Of a DNA stretch of 64,000 nucleotides, positions 48,120 through 57,655 are shown in pieces. Below the pieces are notes generated by a model. That model did not search any database and was not told the origin of the DNA. It was given only the letters and a program-made list of their open reading frames with translations. A program made the position numbers and the translations under genes. Source of the DNA: Variovorax paradoxus (lineage in GTDB: Bacteria; Pseudomonadota; Gammaproteobacteria; Burkholderiales; Burkholderiaceae_C); contig NZ_JAGGNV010000035.1 in the NCBI RefSeq assembly GCF_018614955.1, positions 62,001 through 126,000 on the forward strand, given 5' to 3'. Within the stretch, counting starts at the first letter, position 1, and each line of letters begins with the position of its first letter.

Positions 48120-49550
48120 ATGACTCCCCTTGATGTCCTGGTGATCGGCGGCGGCAACGCCGCGCTGTGCGCAGCGCTGATGGCGCGCGAAGCCGGCGCT
48201 TCGGTGATGCTGCTGGAGGCCTCGCCCAGGGCCTGGCGCGGCGGCAACTCGCAGCACGTGCGCAATCTTCGCTGCATGCACGACGCGCCGCAGGACGTGC
48301 TGATCGACGCCTATCCCGAGGAAGAGTACTGGCAGGACCTGCTGAAGGTGACCGGCGGCCGCACCGACGAGCAACTCGCGCGCCTGGTGATCCGCGCGTC
48401 GTCGAACTGCCGCGACTGGATGCGCAGCCACGGCGTGCATTTCCAGCCGCCGCTCTCCGGCGCCTTGCACGTGGCGCGCACCAACGCCTTCTTCATGGGC
48501 GGCGGCAAGGCGCTGGTCAACGCCTACTATCGCAGCGCTGAACGGCTGGGCGTGGCGATCCGCTACGAGACGCCGGTGGTCGCCGTCGAGCTCGACGGCG
48601 GGCGCTTCGTCGCGGCGCGCACCGCCTCCGGCGAGCGCATCGAGGCGAAGAGCTGCGTGCTGGCCGCCGGCGGATTCGAGTCCAACCGCGAATGGCTGCG
48701 CGAGGCCTGGGGCCAGAACGAGCGCGGCGAATGGCCGGCCGACAACTTCCTGATCCGCGGCACGCGCTTCAACACCGGCGTGCTGCTCAAGCACCTGATC
48801 GATGCCGGCGCCGACACCGTCGGCGATCCCTCGCAATCGCACTGCGTCGCCATCGACGCGCGCGCGCCGCTCTACGACGGCGGCATCTGCACGCGCATCG
48901 ATTGCGTGTCGCTCGGCGTGGTGGTCAACCGCGAGGCGCAGCGCTTCTACGACGAAGGCGAGGATTTCTGGCCCAAGCGCTATGCGATCTGGGGCCGGCT
49001 GGTCGCGATGCAGCCGGGGCAGATCGCGTGGTCGGTGATCGACCGCAAGGCCGTGGGGCGCTTCATGCCGCCGGTGTTTCCGGGCACGCAGGCCGACACG
49101 CTGGGCGAGCTGGCCAGGAAGATCGGTGTCGACGAGGCCGCCTTCCTGCAGACCGTCGGCGACTACAACGCGGCCTGCTGCGTCGGCAGCTTCGACCACA
49201 CCACGCTGGACGACTGCCATACCGAGGGCCTGACGCCGGCCAAGACGCACTGGGCACGGCCACTGGACACGGCACCTTTCTACGCCTACCCGGTGCGCCC
49301 GGGCATCACCTTCACCTACCTCGGCCTCAAGGTCGACGAGACGGCGGCGGTGCGCTTCGGCAACCGCCCGAGCCCCAACCTCTTCGTGGCCGGCGAGATG
49401 ATGGCCGGCAACGTGCTGGGCCAGGGCTACACCGCGGGCGTGGGCATGAGTATCGGCACGGCCTTCGGCCGCATTGCCGGCACGCAGGCTGCGCGCTGCG
49501 CGCTGAACGACAGAAGATCGACGGAGGCCGCGCTTGCAGCAGCTCACTGA
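48120..49550 (+). CDS. tcuA: Tricarballylate dehydrogenase-like flavoprotein TcuA
   Basis: FAD-dependent dehydrogenase of the succinate dehydrogenase/fumarate reductase flavoprotein family, 476 residues. FAD motif VLVIGGGNAALCAALMARE, the TcuA-like WRGGNSQHVRN segment, and the C-terminal FVAGEMMAGNVLGQGYTAGVGMS. In Salmonella, TcuA oxidises tricarballylate to cis-aconitate and TcuB reoxidises its flavin. The neighbour tcuB supports the call, but the true substrate in this operon may be another tricarboxylate. Confidence 0.9.
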   Translation: MTPLDVLVIGGGNAALCAALMAREAGASVMLLEASPRAWRGGNSQHVRNLRCMHDAPQDVLIDAYPEEEYWQDLLKVTGGRTDEQLARLVIRASSNCRDWMRSHGVHFQPPLSGALHVARTNAFFMGGGKALVNAYYRSAERLGVAIRYETPVVAVELDGGRFVAARTASGERIEAKSCVLAAGGFESNREWLREAWGQNERGEWPADNFLIRGTRFNTGVLLKHLIDAGADTVGDPSQSHCVAIDARAPLYDGGICTRIDCVSLGVVVNREAQRFYDEGEDFWPKRYAIWGRLVAMQPGQIAWSVIDRKAVGRFMPPVFPGTQADTLGELARKIGVDEAAFLQTVGDYNAACCVGSFDHTTLDDCHTEGLTPAKTHWARPLDTAPFYAYPVRPGITFTYLGLKVDETAAVRFGNRPSPNLFVAGEMMAGNVLGQGYTAGVGMSIGTAFGRIAGTQAARCALNDRRSTEAALAAAH

Positions 49551-50742
49551 ACTCGTGGCGCGCGCGCGGGCCGACGCGGACGGCGTAGGAACCGCCAACC
49601 CGCGCGTGATTCCGATCCGGCCCGCGCTGCCGCTCACTGCCAGCGAGGAAGAGGTCGCCCGCATCCTGCAGATCTGCAATGCCTGCCGCTACTGCGAGGG
49701 CTTCTGCGCGGTGTTTCCCGCGATGACGCGCCGGCTCGAATTCGGCAAGGCCGACACGCACTACCTGGCCAACCTGTGCCACAACTGCGGCGCCTGCTTG
49801 CACGCCTGTCAGTACGCGCCGCCGCACGAGTTCGCGGTCAATGTGCCGAGGGCGATGGCGCAGGTGCGGATGCAGACCTACCAGGACTACGCGTGGCCGC
49901 CGGCCCTGGGTGCGCTCTACGGCCGCGCGGGCCTCACGGTCGCGCTGGCGCTGGCCGGCGGGTTGGCGCTGTTCCTGGTGCTGGTCGTGGCGCTGTCGGG
50001 CTCGCTGCTGCACGCGCCGCTGGCCGGCAACTTCTACGCGATCTTTCCGCACAACTTCCTGGCGGGGGTGTTCGGCGCGGTGTTCCTCTTCATCGTCTTC
50101 GCGCTGGGCATGGGCCTGCGCCGCTTCTGGCGCGAGCTCTCGCCGGCAAGCGAAGGGCAACCCGCGAACGGCGCGGCGGCCGAGGCGACGCGCGACGTGC
50201 TGCGCCTCAAGTACCTCGACGGCGGCCACGGCGAGGGCTGCAACGAGGAGGACGACCGCTTCACGCTGTGGCGCCGGCGCTTCCATCACTTCACCTTCTA
50301 CGGTTTCATGCTGTGCTTCGCCTCGACCAGCGTGGCGACGCTCTACCACTACCTGCTCGGGCTGCAAGCGCCTTATGCGCTCACGAGCCTGCCGGTACTG
50401 CTGGGCACGGCCGGCGGCATCGGACTGGTGATCGGCCCGCTGGGCCTGCTGTGGATGAACCTGCGGCGCGACCCGGCGCACGGCGACACGGCCCAGCGGC
50501 CGATGGACCGCGGCTTCATCGCCTTGCTGCTCTTGACCAGCGTCACCGGGCTGGCGCTCCTGGCCTGGCGCGACACGCGCTTCATGGCCTTGCTGCTGGC
50601 GGTGCACCTCGGGGTGGTGATGGCGCTGTTTCTCACCTTGCCCTACGGCAAGTTCGCGCACGGCATCTTCCGCTCGGCGGCGCTCTTGAAGTTCGCGATC
50701 GAGAAGCGTCTTCCGAACCGGATGCAGCTCGACGCCGACTGA
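49534..50742 (+). CDS. tcuB: TcuB-like membrane Fe-S/heme electron-transfer protein
   Basis: 402 residues. N-terminal ferredoxin-like part with cysteine clusters CNACRYCEGFC and CHNCGACLHACQ, then about five or six membrane helices with conserved histidines suited to heme ligation. It carries electrons from TcuA flavin to the quinone pool. It starts at a TTG (49534) with GGAGG at 49523-49527, inside the last 17 bases of tcuA; no ATG fits as well, so the two are translationally coupled. Confidence 0.88.
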   Translation: MQQLTELVARARADADGVGTANPRVIPIRPALPLTASEEEVARILQICNACRYCEGFCAVFPAMTRRLEFGKADTHYLANLCHNCGACLHACQYAPPHEFAVNVPRAMAQVRMQTYQDYAWPPALGALYGRAGLTVALALAGGLALFLVLVVALSGSLLHAPLAGNFYAIFPHNFLAGVFGAVFLFIVFALGMGLRRFWRELSPASEGQPANGAAAEATRDVLRLKYLDGGHGEGCNEEDDRFTLWRRRFHHFTFYGFMLCFASTSVATLYHYLLGLQAPYALTSLPVLLGTAGGIGLVIGPLGLLWMNLRRDPAHGDTAQRPMDRGFIALLLLTSVTGLALLAWRDTRFMALLLAVHLGVVMALFLTLPYGKFAHGIFRSAALLKFAIEKRLPNRMQLDAD

Positions 50743-50775
50743 CGAACGACTCTCAAAAAAAGGAAGACCACCGAC

Positions 50776-51564
50776 ATGTCCCACGATGGAAAGCTCCACA
50801 TCCCTTCGATGAAAGACCGCTGCTCCGAAGCCGAGTGGCGTTCGCGCGTTGATCTCGCTGCCTGCTACCGGCTGATCGAGCACTACGGCATGGCCGACAT
50901 GATGGCCAACCACATCACCTCGCGCGTGCCGGGTGAGGAGGGCGCCTTCCTCATCAACGCCTACGGAATGATGTACGAGGAAGTGACCGCTTCGAGCCTG
51001 ATCAAGGTCGATCATTCGGGCGCCGTCCTTTCCAAGCCCGACTTCGGCGAACTGAATTACGGCGTCAACAAGGCCGGCTACGTGATCCACAGCGCGGTGC
51101 ACGAGGCGCGGCCCGAGGTGGCCTGTGTGATCCACACGCACAGCTGGGCCTCGATGGCCGTGTCCTCGCTCGAATGCGGACTGCTGCCGCTGACGCAGAC
51201 CGCGATGCGCTTCCTGAAGATCGGCTATCACGACTACCAGGGCGTGGTGCTCAACACCGACGAGCAGGCATCGCTCATCGCCGACCTGGGGCAGGGCGAG
51301 GCGCTGATCCTGCGCAACCACGGCGCGCTGGTGGTCGGGCGCAGCGTCGGCGAAGCCTTCAACTGGATGCACCGGCTCGAGCTGGCCTGCCGCGCGCAGA
51401 TCGGCGCCATGTCGTGCAACAGCCCGCTGCGCGCGGTGCCGCAGCCGGTGCTCGAGGAGACCTGGAACAACTACCAGCCGGGCACGCGCCGGCCCTACGG
51501 GCTCATGGAATGGCCGGCGCTGCTGCGCAAGCTGGACCGCATCGACCCGAGCTACCGCGACTGA
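50776..51564 (+). CDS. Class II aldolase/adducin-family protein
   Basis: 262 residues of the zinc-dependent AraD/FucA fold. Zinc ligands appear in VIHTHSWASMAV and LRNHGALVVG, with upstream SSLIKVDHSG and the N-terminal NHITSRVPG. A well-placed AAAAAAGGAAG precedes the ATG. Members are aldolases, epimerases or decarboxylases of hydroxyacids. Third gene of the tcu operon; it could split or decarboxylate an intermediate derived from the acid oxidised by TcuAB. Confidence 0.88.
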   Translation: MSHDGKLHIPSMKDRCSEAEWRSRVDLAACYRLIEHYGMADMMANHITSRVPGEEGAFLINAYGMMYEEVTASSLIKVDHSGAVLSKPDFGELNYGVNKAGYVIHSAVHEARPEVACVIHTHSWASMAVSSLECGLLPLTQTAMRFLKIGYHDYQGVVLNTDEQASLIADLGQGEALILRNHGALVVGRSVGEAFNWMHRLELACRAQIGAMSCNSPLRAVPQPVLEETWNNYQPGTRRPYGLMEWPALLRKLDRIDPSYRD

Positions 51565-51608
51565 GGCGCCCCGCTTCGCTACCCACAACGAATCCTCTTT
51601 ATCTCTCC

Positions 51609-52574
51609 ATGCAACGAAGACTCCTGTTGGGCGGCGCCGCCGCCCTCGCCGCATCCGTGGCCCTGCCTGCGCACGCGCAGAAGTTCCCGGCCAAGCCGGT
51701 CACCCTGGTCGTTCCCTTCGCGCCCGGCGGCAACCTGGACGTCGTTGCGCGGACCCTGGCACCGGCGCTGGAGCGCTCGCTCGGGCAGCCGGTCGTCGTC
51801 GACAACCGCGCCGGGGCGGGCGGCGCCCTCGGTGCTGCCTTCGTGGCGCGCGCACCGGCCGACGGCCACACGCTGCTGGTGAGCACGCCCAACGCGCTGG
51901 TGGTGCTCCCGCTTATTGCGAAGCAGGGTTTTCAGCTCGCGAGCTTCAGCCCAGTGGGACTGGCTGCGACCACCCCGCTGGTGGTCGTCGTGCGCGGGGA
52001 GGGCCGGTTCAAGGACATCGGCGCGCTGCTGGCGGAAGCGCGTGCCAAGCCGGGCCAGGTCTCTGCCGGCCACGCCGGGCCGGGCACCACCAACCACGTT
52101 GCGCTGCTTCAGCTCGAGCAGGTGGGCAAGCTGAGCCTCAACGCGGTGCCCTACAAGGGTTCCGCGCCCGCGCTGACCGATCTGATCGGCGGACAGATCG
52201 ACATGGTGGTCGACCAGCTCACCAGTTCGGCGGCGCACATCCGATCCGGATCCCTGCGGGCGCTGGCCGTGATGTCGCGCGAGCGGGATCCGGCGCTGCC
52301 CGGCATACCGACGCTGCGCGAGGCCGGCCTCGCGAACTTCGAGGCCACCACCGCGACCGGCCTGTTGGCGCCCGCCGGCACGCCGCCGGATGCGATCAGG
52401 GCGCTCAACGACGCCTTGCGCAAGGCGCTCGACGACGAGGCGGTGAAGGGTCGACTGATCTCCGTCGGCAGCCCCGGCCGCGCCTCCTCACCGCAGGAAT
52501 GGCTGGACACGCTGAAGCGCGAAGACGCCAACGCCCAACTGCTTGCCAAGGCCGGCAAGCTGAAGTCCGAGTAG
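51609..52574 (+). CDS. Bug-family (TctC-like) periplasmic receptor 1 of the tcu operon
   Basis: 321 residues; signal peptide MQRRLLLGGAAALAASVALPAHA, then the Bug fold beginning KFPAKPVTLVVPFAPGGNLDVVART with VDNRAGAGGALGA. The twin-arginine-like start is unusual but common in the family. Lies 44 bases after the aldolase gene and 10 before the lactonase-like gene, and probably binds the substrate or a related acid for uptake or sensing. Confidence 0.9.
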   Translation: MQRRLLLGGAAALAASVALPAHAQKFPAKPVTLVVPFAPGGNLDVVARTLAPALERSLGQPVVVDNRAGAGGALGAAFVARAPADGHTLLVSTPNALVVLPLIAKQGFQLASFSPVGLAATTPLVVVVRGEGRFKDIGALLAEARAKPGQVSAGHAGPGTTNHVALLQLEQVGKLSLNAVPYKGSAPALTDLIGGQIDMVVDQLTSSAAHIRSGSLRALAVMSRERDPALPGIPTLREAGLANFEATTATGLLAPAGTPPDAIRALNDALRKALDDEAVKGRLISVGSPGRASSPQEWLDTLKREDANAQLLAKAGKLKSE

Positions 52575-52584
52575 GGCTCCCGCG

Positions 52585-53478
52585 ATGGCATGTCCCTGCC
52601 TTCCCGCGCTGGCGAACTTCAGCCCCGTCGCCTTCGAGCTGCCCCGCGGCGCTTGCGACAGCCATGCCCATGTCTTCGGCCCCTTCGACCGCTTCCCGCT
52701 GGCGCAAGAGCGCAGCTACACGCCGGCCGAGTACCCGGCCGAGGCATTCATCGCGCACCTCGATCGGCTCGGCCTCGAGCGCGGCGTGCTGGTAACGGGA
52801 AGCGCCAGCGGCACCGACAACGGGTCGGTGCTCGCCGCGCTCGCAAAATATCCCGAGCGCCTGCGCGGCATCGCCGTGCCGTCGGTGGACGCAAGCGATG
52901 CCGAACTCGACCGCTGGCATGCGGCAGGGATTCGCGGCGTGCGCGCCAACCTGTTCCGGCGCGACGGCCATGCGGTCTACCGCAACGGCATCGGCATCGA
53001 GGTGCTGGAGGCGCTCGCGCCGCGCATGCGCGAGCGCGGCTGGCATGCGCAGATCTGGATCCACGCGCCCGACCTGCCCGAGCTCGCGCCGCGCCTCTTG
53101 AAGCTCGGCGTGCCGCTGGTGGTGGACCACATGGGGCGCATGGCGACCGCGCGCGGCATCGACGATCCCGGCTTCCGCCAGCTCTGCCGCATGCTGGCCG
53201 AAGGCAGCGCATGGACCAAGATCTCCGGCGCCGACCGCAACGGCCGCTCGGGTGCGCCCTACGACGACGTCGACCCCTTCGCCAAGGCGCTGCTCGACGC
53301 CAACATCGAGCGCGTGGTGTGGGGCAGCGACTGGCCGCACATCAACTATTTCGAAGCCGGCGAGGTGCCCGACGACGGTGTGCTGCTGAACCTGCTTGCG
53401 CGCTGGGTGCCGGACCCGGTGCAGCGCCGGCGGGTGCTGGTGGACAACCCGGCCGTGCTCTACGGCTTTGCCCTCTGA
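52585..53478 (+). CDS. LigI-like amidohydrolase (2-pyrone-4,6-dicarboxylate hydrolase family)
   Basis: 297 residues of the amidohydrolase superfamily. Motifs found in LigI recur in order: CDSHAHVFGPFDRFP, TGSASGTDNGSVL, AGIRGVRANLF, GVPLVVDHMGRM, ERVVWGSDWPH and GEVPDDGVLL. LigI opens the lactone 2-pyrone-4,6-dicarboxylate to 4-oxalomesaconate. This protein may do that or hydrolyse another lactone made in the tcu pathway; several key loops are only similar, so I do not name it ligI. Confidence 0.8.
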   Translation: MACPCLPALANFSPVAFELPRGACDSHAHVFGPFDRFPLAQERSYTPAEYPAEAFIAHLDRLGLERGVLVTGSASGTDNGSVLAALAKYPERLRGIAVPSVDASDAELDRWHAAGIRGVRANLFRRDGHAVYRNGIGIEVLEALAPRMRERGWHAQIWIHAPDLPELAPRLLKLGVPLVVDHMGRMATARGIDDPGFRQLCRMLAEGSAWTKISGADRNGRSGAPYDDVDPFAKALLDANIERVVWGSDWPHINYFEAGEVPDDGVLLNLLARWVPDPVQRRRVLVDNPAVLYGFAL

Positions 53479-53519
53479 AGGGCTCCACGCTCGACATTCA
53501 ACGACAAGGAGACAAGCAC

Positions 53520-54530
53520 ATGATGACTTCTTCCAACGCGAGCATTCCTCCGGGCATGCAGCCCGGGCGGCGCCGACTGGTCTGCGCTGCGGCCATCGTG
53601 GCCTGCGGCGCGGGCGCACCGGTCTTCGCGCAGACGCCGGCCTATCCCGCCAAGCCGGTGCGGGTGGTGGTTGCCTTCACGGCCGGCGGCACCACCGACA
53701 TCCTCGCGCGCGCGGTGACGCAGCAGCTGTCGGAGCGTCTCAAGCAGCCCTTCGTGATCGACAACAAGCCCGGCGGCGGCGGCAACATCGGCACCGAGAA
53801 CGTGGTGCGCTCGGCACCCGACGGCTACACGCTGATCGTCAATTCGGTGGGGCCGATGGCCGTCAACCAGACGCTCTACAAGAACCTTTCCTACGATCCG
53901 CTGAAGGACCTCGTACCCGTCGTGCAGATCGCGGACGTGCCCAACGTGCTGGTGGTGCACCCGTCGGTGCCGGCGAAGAGCTTCGAGGAATTCATCGCCT
54001 ATGCCAAGGCCAACCCCGGCAAGCTGAGCTATGGCTCCACCGGCGTCGGCACTTCCTCGCACCTGTCGAGCTACATGCTGAGCCAGCGCATCGGCGCCGA
54101 CACGCTGCATATTCCCTACAAGGGCGCCAACGCGCTCAACGACCTGCTGGCCGGGCGCCTGCAGTTCATGTTCGCCACCATTCCCTCGGTGATCTCGCAC
54201 ATTCGCGCCGGCAAGCTGCGTGCGCTGGCGGTGTCCAGCCTCGGCCCATCGCGCTCGCTTCCGGGGGTGCCGACGGTGGCCGAGAAAGGCTTCCCGGGCT
54301 TCTCGGCGGGCTCCTGGTTCGGCTTCTTCGCGCCCAAGGGAACGCCCGAACCGGTCATCGCGCTCTTGAACAAGACGGTCAACGACATCCTGCCCTCGCT
54401 GGAGGAGCAGATGGTGCGCGAGGGCGCCGACCCGGTCGGCGGCACGGCGGCGCAGTTCGGCCAGTTCACGCAGAAGGAATACAAGAAGTGGAAAGTGATC
54501 GTGCGCGAGTCGGGCGCGACGCCGGAGTGA
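53520..54530 (+). CDS. Bug-family (TctC-like) periplasmic receptor 2 of the tcu operon
   Basis: 336 residues. A long N-terminus with twin Arg (PGRRRLVCAAAIVACGAGAPVFAQ) is a probable Tat-type signal, then the Bug core YPAKPVRVVVAFTAGGTTDILARAV and DNKPGGGGNIGTENV. AAGGAGA at 53506-53512 supports the ATG at 53520. The second Bug receptor in the same operon; the 2-hydroxyacid dehydrogenase gene starts in its last codons (GTGA overlap). Confidence 0.9.
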   Translation: MMTSSNASIPPGMQPGRRRLVCAAAIVACGAGAPVFAQTPAYPAKPVRVVVAFTAGGTTDILARAVTQQLSERLKQPFVIDNKPGGGGNIGTENVVRSAPDGYTLIVNSVGPMAVNQTLYKNLSYDPLKDLVPVVQIADVPNVLVVHPSVPAKSFEEFIAYAKANPGKLSYGSTGVGTSSHLSSYMLSQRIGADTLHIPYKGANALNDLLAGRLQFMFATIPSVISHIRAGKLRALAVSSLGPSRSLPGVPTVAEKGFPGFSAGSWFGFFAPKGTPEPVIALLNKTVNDILPSLEEQMVREGADPVGGTAAQFGQFTQKEYKKWKVIVRESGATPE

Positions 54531-55516
54531 AGAGTCCGCTGCGCCTTCTTCTGTCCGAGCACGCGCGCGAACAACTGGCGCCGGCCATCGCGCGGGTGCT
54601 CGACGGCCGGCCGCACGTTTTCGTCACGGCGGCGCCCGGCGTGGACGCGGATATCGCTTTCGTCTCGCGCGACGTGACGGGACTGTCGACCAAGCATGCG
54701 GTGCTGCCGGAAACGCAGGACTTCTACGACGCCATGCTGGGCGCGCCGGGCCTGCGCTGGGTGCATCTGCATTCCGCGGGCGCGGACCGGCCCGTGTTCG
54801 CCGAACTGCTGCGCCGCGGCGTCGCGCTCAGCACTTCGTCTGGCGCCAACGCCGCGGTCGTCGCACAGACCGCGCTGGCGGGACTTCTTGCGCTCGCCAG
54901 GCGCCTGCCGCAACTGATGGCCGCGCAACGCGAGCGCCGATGGGCGCCGCTGATCGGCAGCGGCCTGCCGCGGGACCTGGCGGGCCAGACCGCCGTGATC
55001 GTGGGGTGGGGGCCGATCGGCCGGCAGCTCGGCGCGCTGCTGGCGCTGCTGGGGCTGAAATTGATCGTGGTGCGCAGCAGCGCCGCGCCCGCGGACCCGG
55101 GCATCGAGACCGTGTCCTTCGAGGATCTGGCGACGGTGCTTCCGCGCGCCGACTGGCTGGTCCTGGCCTGTCCGCTGACCGATCGCACGCGCCGCCTGGT
55201 GGATGCCGATGCGCTGGCCCTGCTGCCGGCCGGCGCGCAGCTCGTCAACGTGGCGCGCGGCGAATGCGTCGACGAGCCGGCGCTGATCGCGGCGCTCGAG
55301 ACCGGGCGCCTGGCCGGCGCATTCCTCGACGTGTTCGCGCACGAGCCGCTCGCCGCCGATTCGCCGCTCTGGGACATGCCCAAGGTCATCGCCACGCCGC
55401 ACAGCGCGGGCTTTTCCGACGGCAACGGCGCCCGAGTGGCGCAGATGTTCCTCGACCATCTGGCCGCCTATGCCGATGAGCGATGCAGTGTCAATTTGCC
55501 GCCAGAACGACCTTGA
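54527..55516 (+). CDS. D-2-hydroxyacid dehydrogenase, NAD(P)-dependent
   Basis: 329 residues. Rossmann motif GWGPIGRQLGALLALLG, catalytic Arg in NVARGECVDEPAL, Glu in FAHEPLAADSPL, and catalytic His in TPHSAGFSDGN. Start is a GTG at 54527 overlapping the Bug stop (GTGA), so translation is coupled. Oxidises a 2-hydroxyacid or reduces the matching 2-oxoacid. The last gene of the tcu operon; prpE begins 62 bases later. Confidence 0.87.
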   Translation: MKSPLRLLLSEHAREQLAPAIARVLDGRPHVFVTAAPGVDADIAFVSRDVTGLSTKHAVLPETQDFYDAMLGAPGLRWVHLHSAGADRPVFAELLRRGVALSTSSGANAAVVAQTALAGLLALARRLPQLMAAQRERRWAPLIGSGLPRDLAGQTAVIVGWGPIGRQLGALLALLGLKLIVVRSSAAPADPGIETVSFEDLATVLPRADWLVLACPLTDRTRRLVDADALALLPAGAQLVNVARGECVDEPALIAALETGRLAGAFLDVFAHEPLAADSPLWDMPKVIATPHSAGFSDGNGARVAQMFLDHLAAYADERCSVNLPPERP

Positions 55517-55578
55517 GATAGTTAAGAATTCAGTCTCAAAGGCAAGCCGAACAAGGCGCCGAACTGGAGACAAGCCCC

Positions 55579-57489
55579 ATGAGCCGCTACGCAGAGTTCT
55601 ATCGCCGGTCCATCGAAGCGCCGGAGGCCTTCTGGGCCGAGCAGGCCGAACTCATCGACTGGAAAACGCCACCGCAGCAGATTCTCGACGCCGGCAACCC
55701 GCCCTTCGTTCGCTGGTTCGCAGGCGGCACCACCAACCTCTGCCACAACGCGGTCGATCGCCACCTGGCGACACGCGGCGATCAGCCCGCACTGATCGCG
55801 GTCTCCACCGAAACCGGCACCGAAAAAAGCTACAGCTTCAAGGAGTTGCACGCCGAAGTGCAGCGTGTGGCGGCGAGCCTGATGGAGCTCGGGGTCGGCA
55901 AGGGCGACCGCGTATTGATCTACATGCCGATGATCCCCGAGGCCGCCTTCGCGATGCTGGCCTGCGCGCGCCTGGGCGCGATCCACTGCGTGGTGTTCGG
56001 CGGCTTCGCCAGCGGCTCGCTGGCCTCGCGCATCGAGGATGCGACGCCGAAGGTCGTGGTGAGTGCCGATGCCGGGTCGCGCGGCGGCAAGGTGCTCGCG
56101 TACAAGCCGCTGCTCGACGAGGCGATCCGGCAGTCCTCCCACAAGCCCGAGGCGGTGCTGCTGGCCGATCGCGGCCTGGCGCCGATGGCCCTGACCGAAG
56201 GGCGCGATCATCTGATGGCCGCGCTGGTGGCGAAGCACCGCGATGCGCAGGTGCCCTGCACATGGCTGGATGCGACCGACATCAGCTACACCATCTACAC
56301 CAGCGGCACCACCGGCCGGCCCAAGGGCGTGCAGCGCGACACCGGCGGCTATGCGGTGGCCCTGGCCGCCAGCATGAAGCACATCTTCGACGGCCGGGCC
56401 GGCGAAACCTATTTCTCGACCAGCGACATCGGCTGGGTGGTGGGCCACAGCTACATCGTCTACGGCCCCCTGATCGCGGGCATGGCGACCCTCATGTACG
56501 AGGGCCTGCCCACGCAGGGCATGGACCGGCAGCCCGACGGCGGCATCTGGTGGCGGCTGGTGGAGAAATACAAGGTGACCGTGATGTTCAGCGCGCCGAC
56601 CGCGGTGCGCGTGCTCAAGAAGCAGGACGCGGCGCTGTTGAAGAAGTACGACCTATCGAGCCTGCGCGCGCTGTTCCTGGCCGGCGAGCCGCTCGATGAG
56701 CCCACGGCGCGCTGGATCAGCGACGGCCTGGGCGTGCCGATCATCGACAACTACTGGCAGACCGAATCGGGCTGGCCCATCCTCACGGTGGCCAATGGCG
56801 TCGAGCAGACGCGAAGCAAGTTCGGCAGCCCCGGCGTTCCGATGTACGGCTACACGGTGAAGATCCTCCACGAATCGACCGGCGAGGAACTGAGCGGCGC
56901 CAACGAGAAGGGCGTGGTGGTGATCGAAGGCCCGACGCCGCCGGGCTTCATGCAGACCGTGTGGAAGGACGACGAGCGCTTCGTCAACACCTACTGGAAG
57001 ACCGTGCCGGGCAAGCTGGTGTATTCGACCTTCGACTGGGGCATCCGCGACGAGGACGGCTACTTCTACATCCTCGGCCGCACCGACGACGTGATCAACG
57101 TCGCCGGCCATCGGCTCGGCACGCGCGAGATCGAGGAAGCGATCTCGGGCCATACGAAAGTTGCCGAGGTCGCGGTCGTCGGCGTCGCCGATGCGCTCAA
57201 GGGGCAGGTGGCGATGGCCTTCGTCGTGCCGAAGGACGCCGCCGCCGCGAGCGACGAGAAGACAGCCCTCCTGCTCGAAGGGGAAATCATGAAGCAGGTG
57301 GCCGACCAGCTCGGCGCGCTGGCGCGGCCCGCGCGTGTGCGCTTCGTCAGCGCGCTGCCCAAGACGCGAAGCGGCAAGCTGCTGCGCCGCGCGATCCAGG
57401 CGGTGTGCGAAGAGCGCGACCCCGGCGACCTGACCACGATAGAAGACCCCGGCGCCCTCCAGCAGATCAGGCAATCTCTATCCCTCTGA
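55579..57489 (+). CDS. prpE: Propionyl-CoA synthetase-like AMP-forming acyl-CoA ligase
   Basis: Activates propionate (or acetate) with ATP and CoA, 636 residues. Adenylation motifs YTSGTTGRPKGVQRDTGGYAVALAASMKHIF, WQTESGWPI, and the C-terminal lysine in RSGKLLRRAI; the PrpE-type QRDTGGYAVAL extension favours propionate over acetate. GGAGA precedes the ATG. It could use the propionate and make the propionyl-CoA consumed by the carboxylase at the left end of the window. A short promoter gap separates it from sucA. Confidence 0.9.
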   Translation: MSRYAEFYRRSIEAPEAFWAEQAELIDWKTPPQQILDAGNPPFVRWFAGGTTNLCHNAVDRHLATRGDQPALIAVSTETGTEKSYSFKELHAEVQRVAASLMELGVGKGDRVLIYMPMIPEAAFAMLACARLGAIHCVVFGGFASGSLASRIEDATPKVVVSADAGSRGGKVLAYKPLLDEAIRQSSHKPEAVLLADRGLAPMALTEGRDHLMAALVAKHRDAQVPCTWLDATDISYTIYTSGTTGRPKGVQRDTGGYAVALAASMKHIFDGRAGETYFSTSDIGWVVGHSYIVYGPLIAGMATLMYEGLPTQGMDRQPDGGIWWRLVEKYKVTVMFSAPTAVRVLKKQDAALLKKYDLSSLRALFLAGEPLDEPTARWISDGLGVPIIDNYWQTESGWPILTVANGVEQTRSKFGSPGVPMYGYTVKILHESTGEELSGANEKGVVVIEGPTPPGFMQTVWKDDERFVNTYWKTVPGKLVYSTFDWGIRDEDGYFYILGRTDDVINVAGHRLGTREIEEAISGHTKVAEVAVVGVADALKGQVAMAFVVPKDAAAASDEKTALLLEGEIMKQVADQLGALARPARVRFVSALPKTRSGKLLRRAIQAVCEERDPGDLTTIEDPGALQQIRQSLSL

Positions 57490-57655
57490 GGGCTTGCGAA
57501 GGCGCTTTCCGCCGTCACATAGCTGCCATGGCACAATGCCAGGGTACTCAGGCCCTTCCCCAGCCACAGTCGCATCCGCCAACCGGTTCAGCCGTGTCGC
57601 GGAAGGTTTCTTAACCAGCTAATGCTTCCTACAGGGAAGCGAAGGTCAGCGGAAT

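Noticed and set aside
57529..57541. TGGCACAATGCCA upstream of sucA as a sigma-54 promoter
   Set aside because: TGGCAC matches a -24 element, but no TTGC follows at the required distance; left as a small dyad only.
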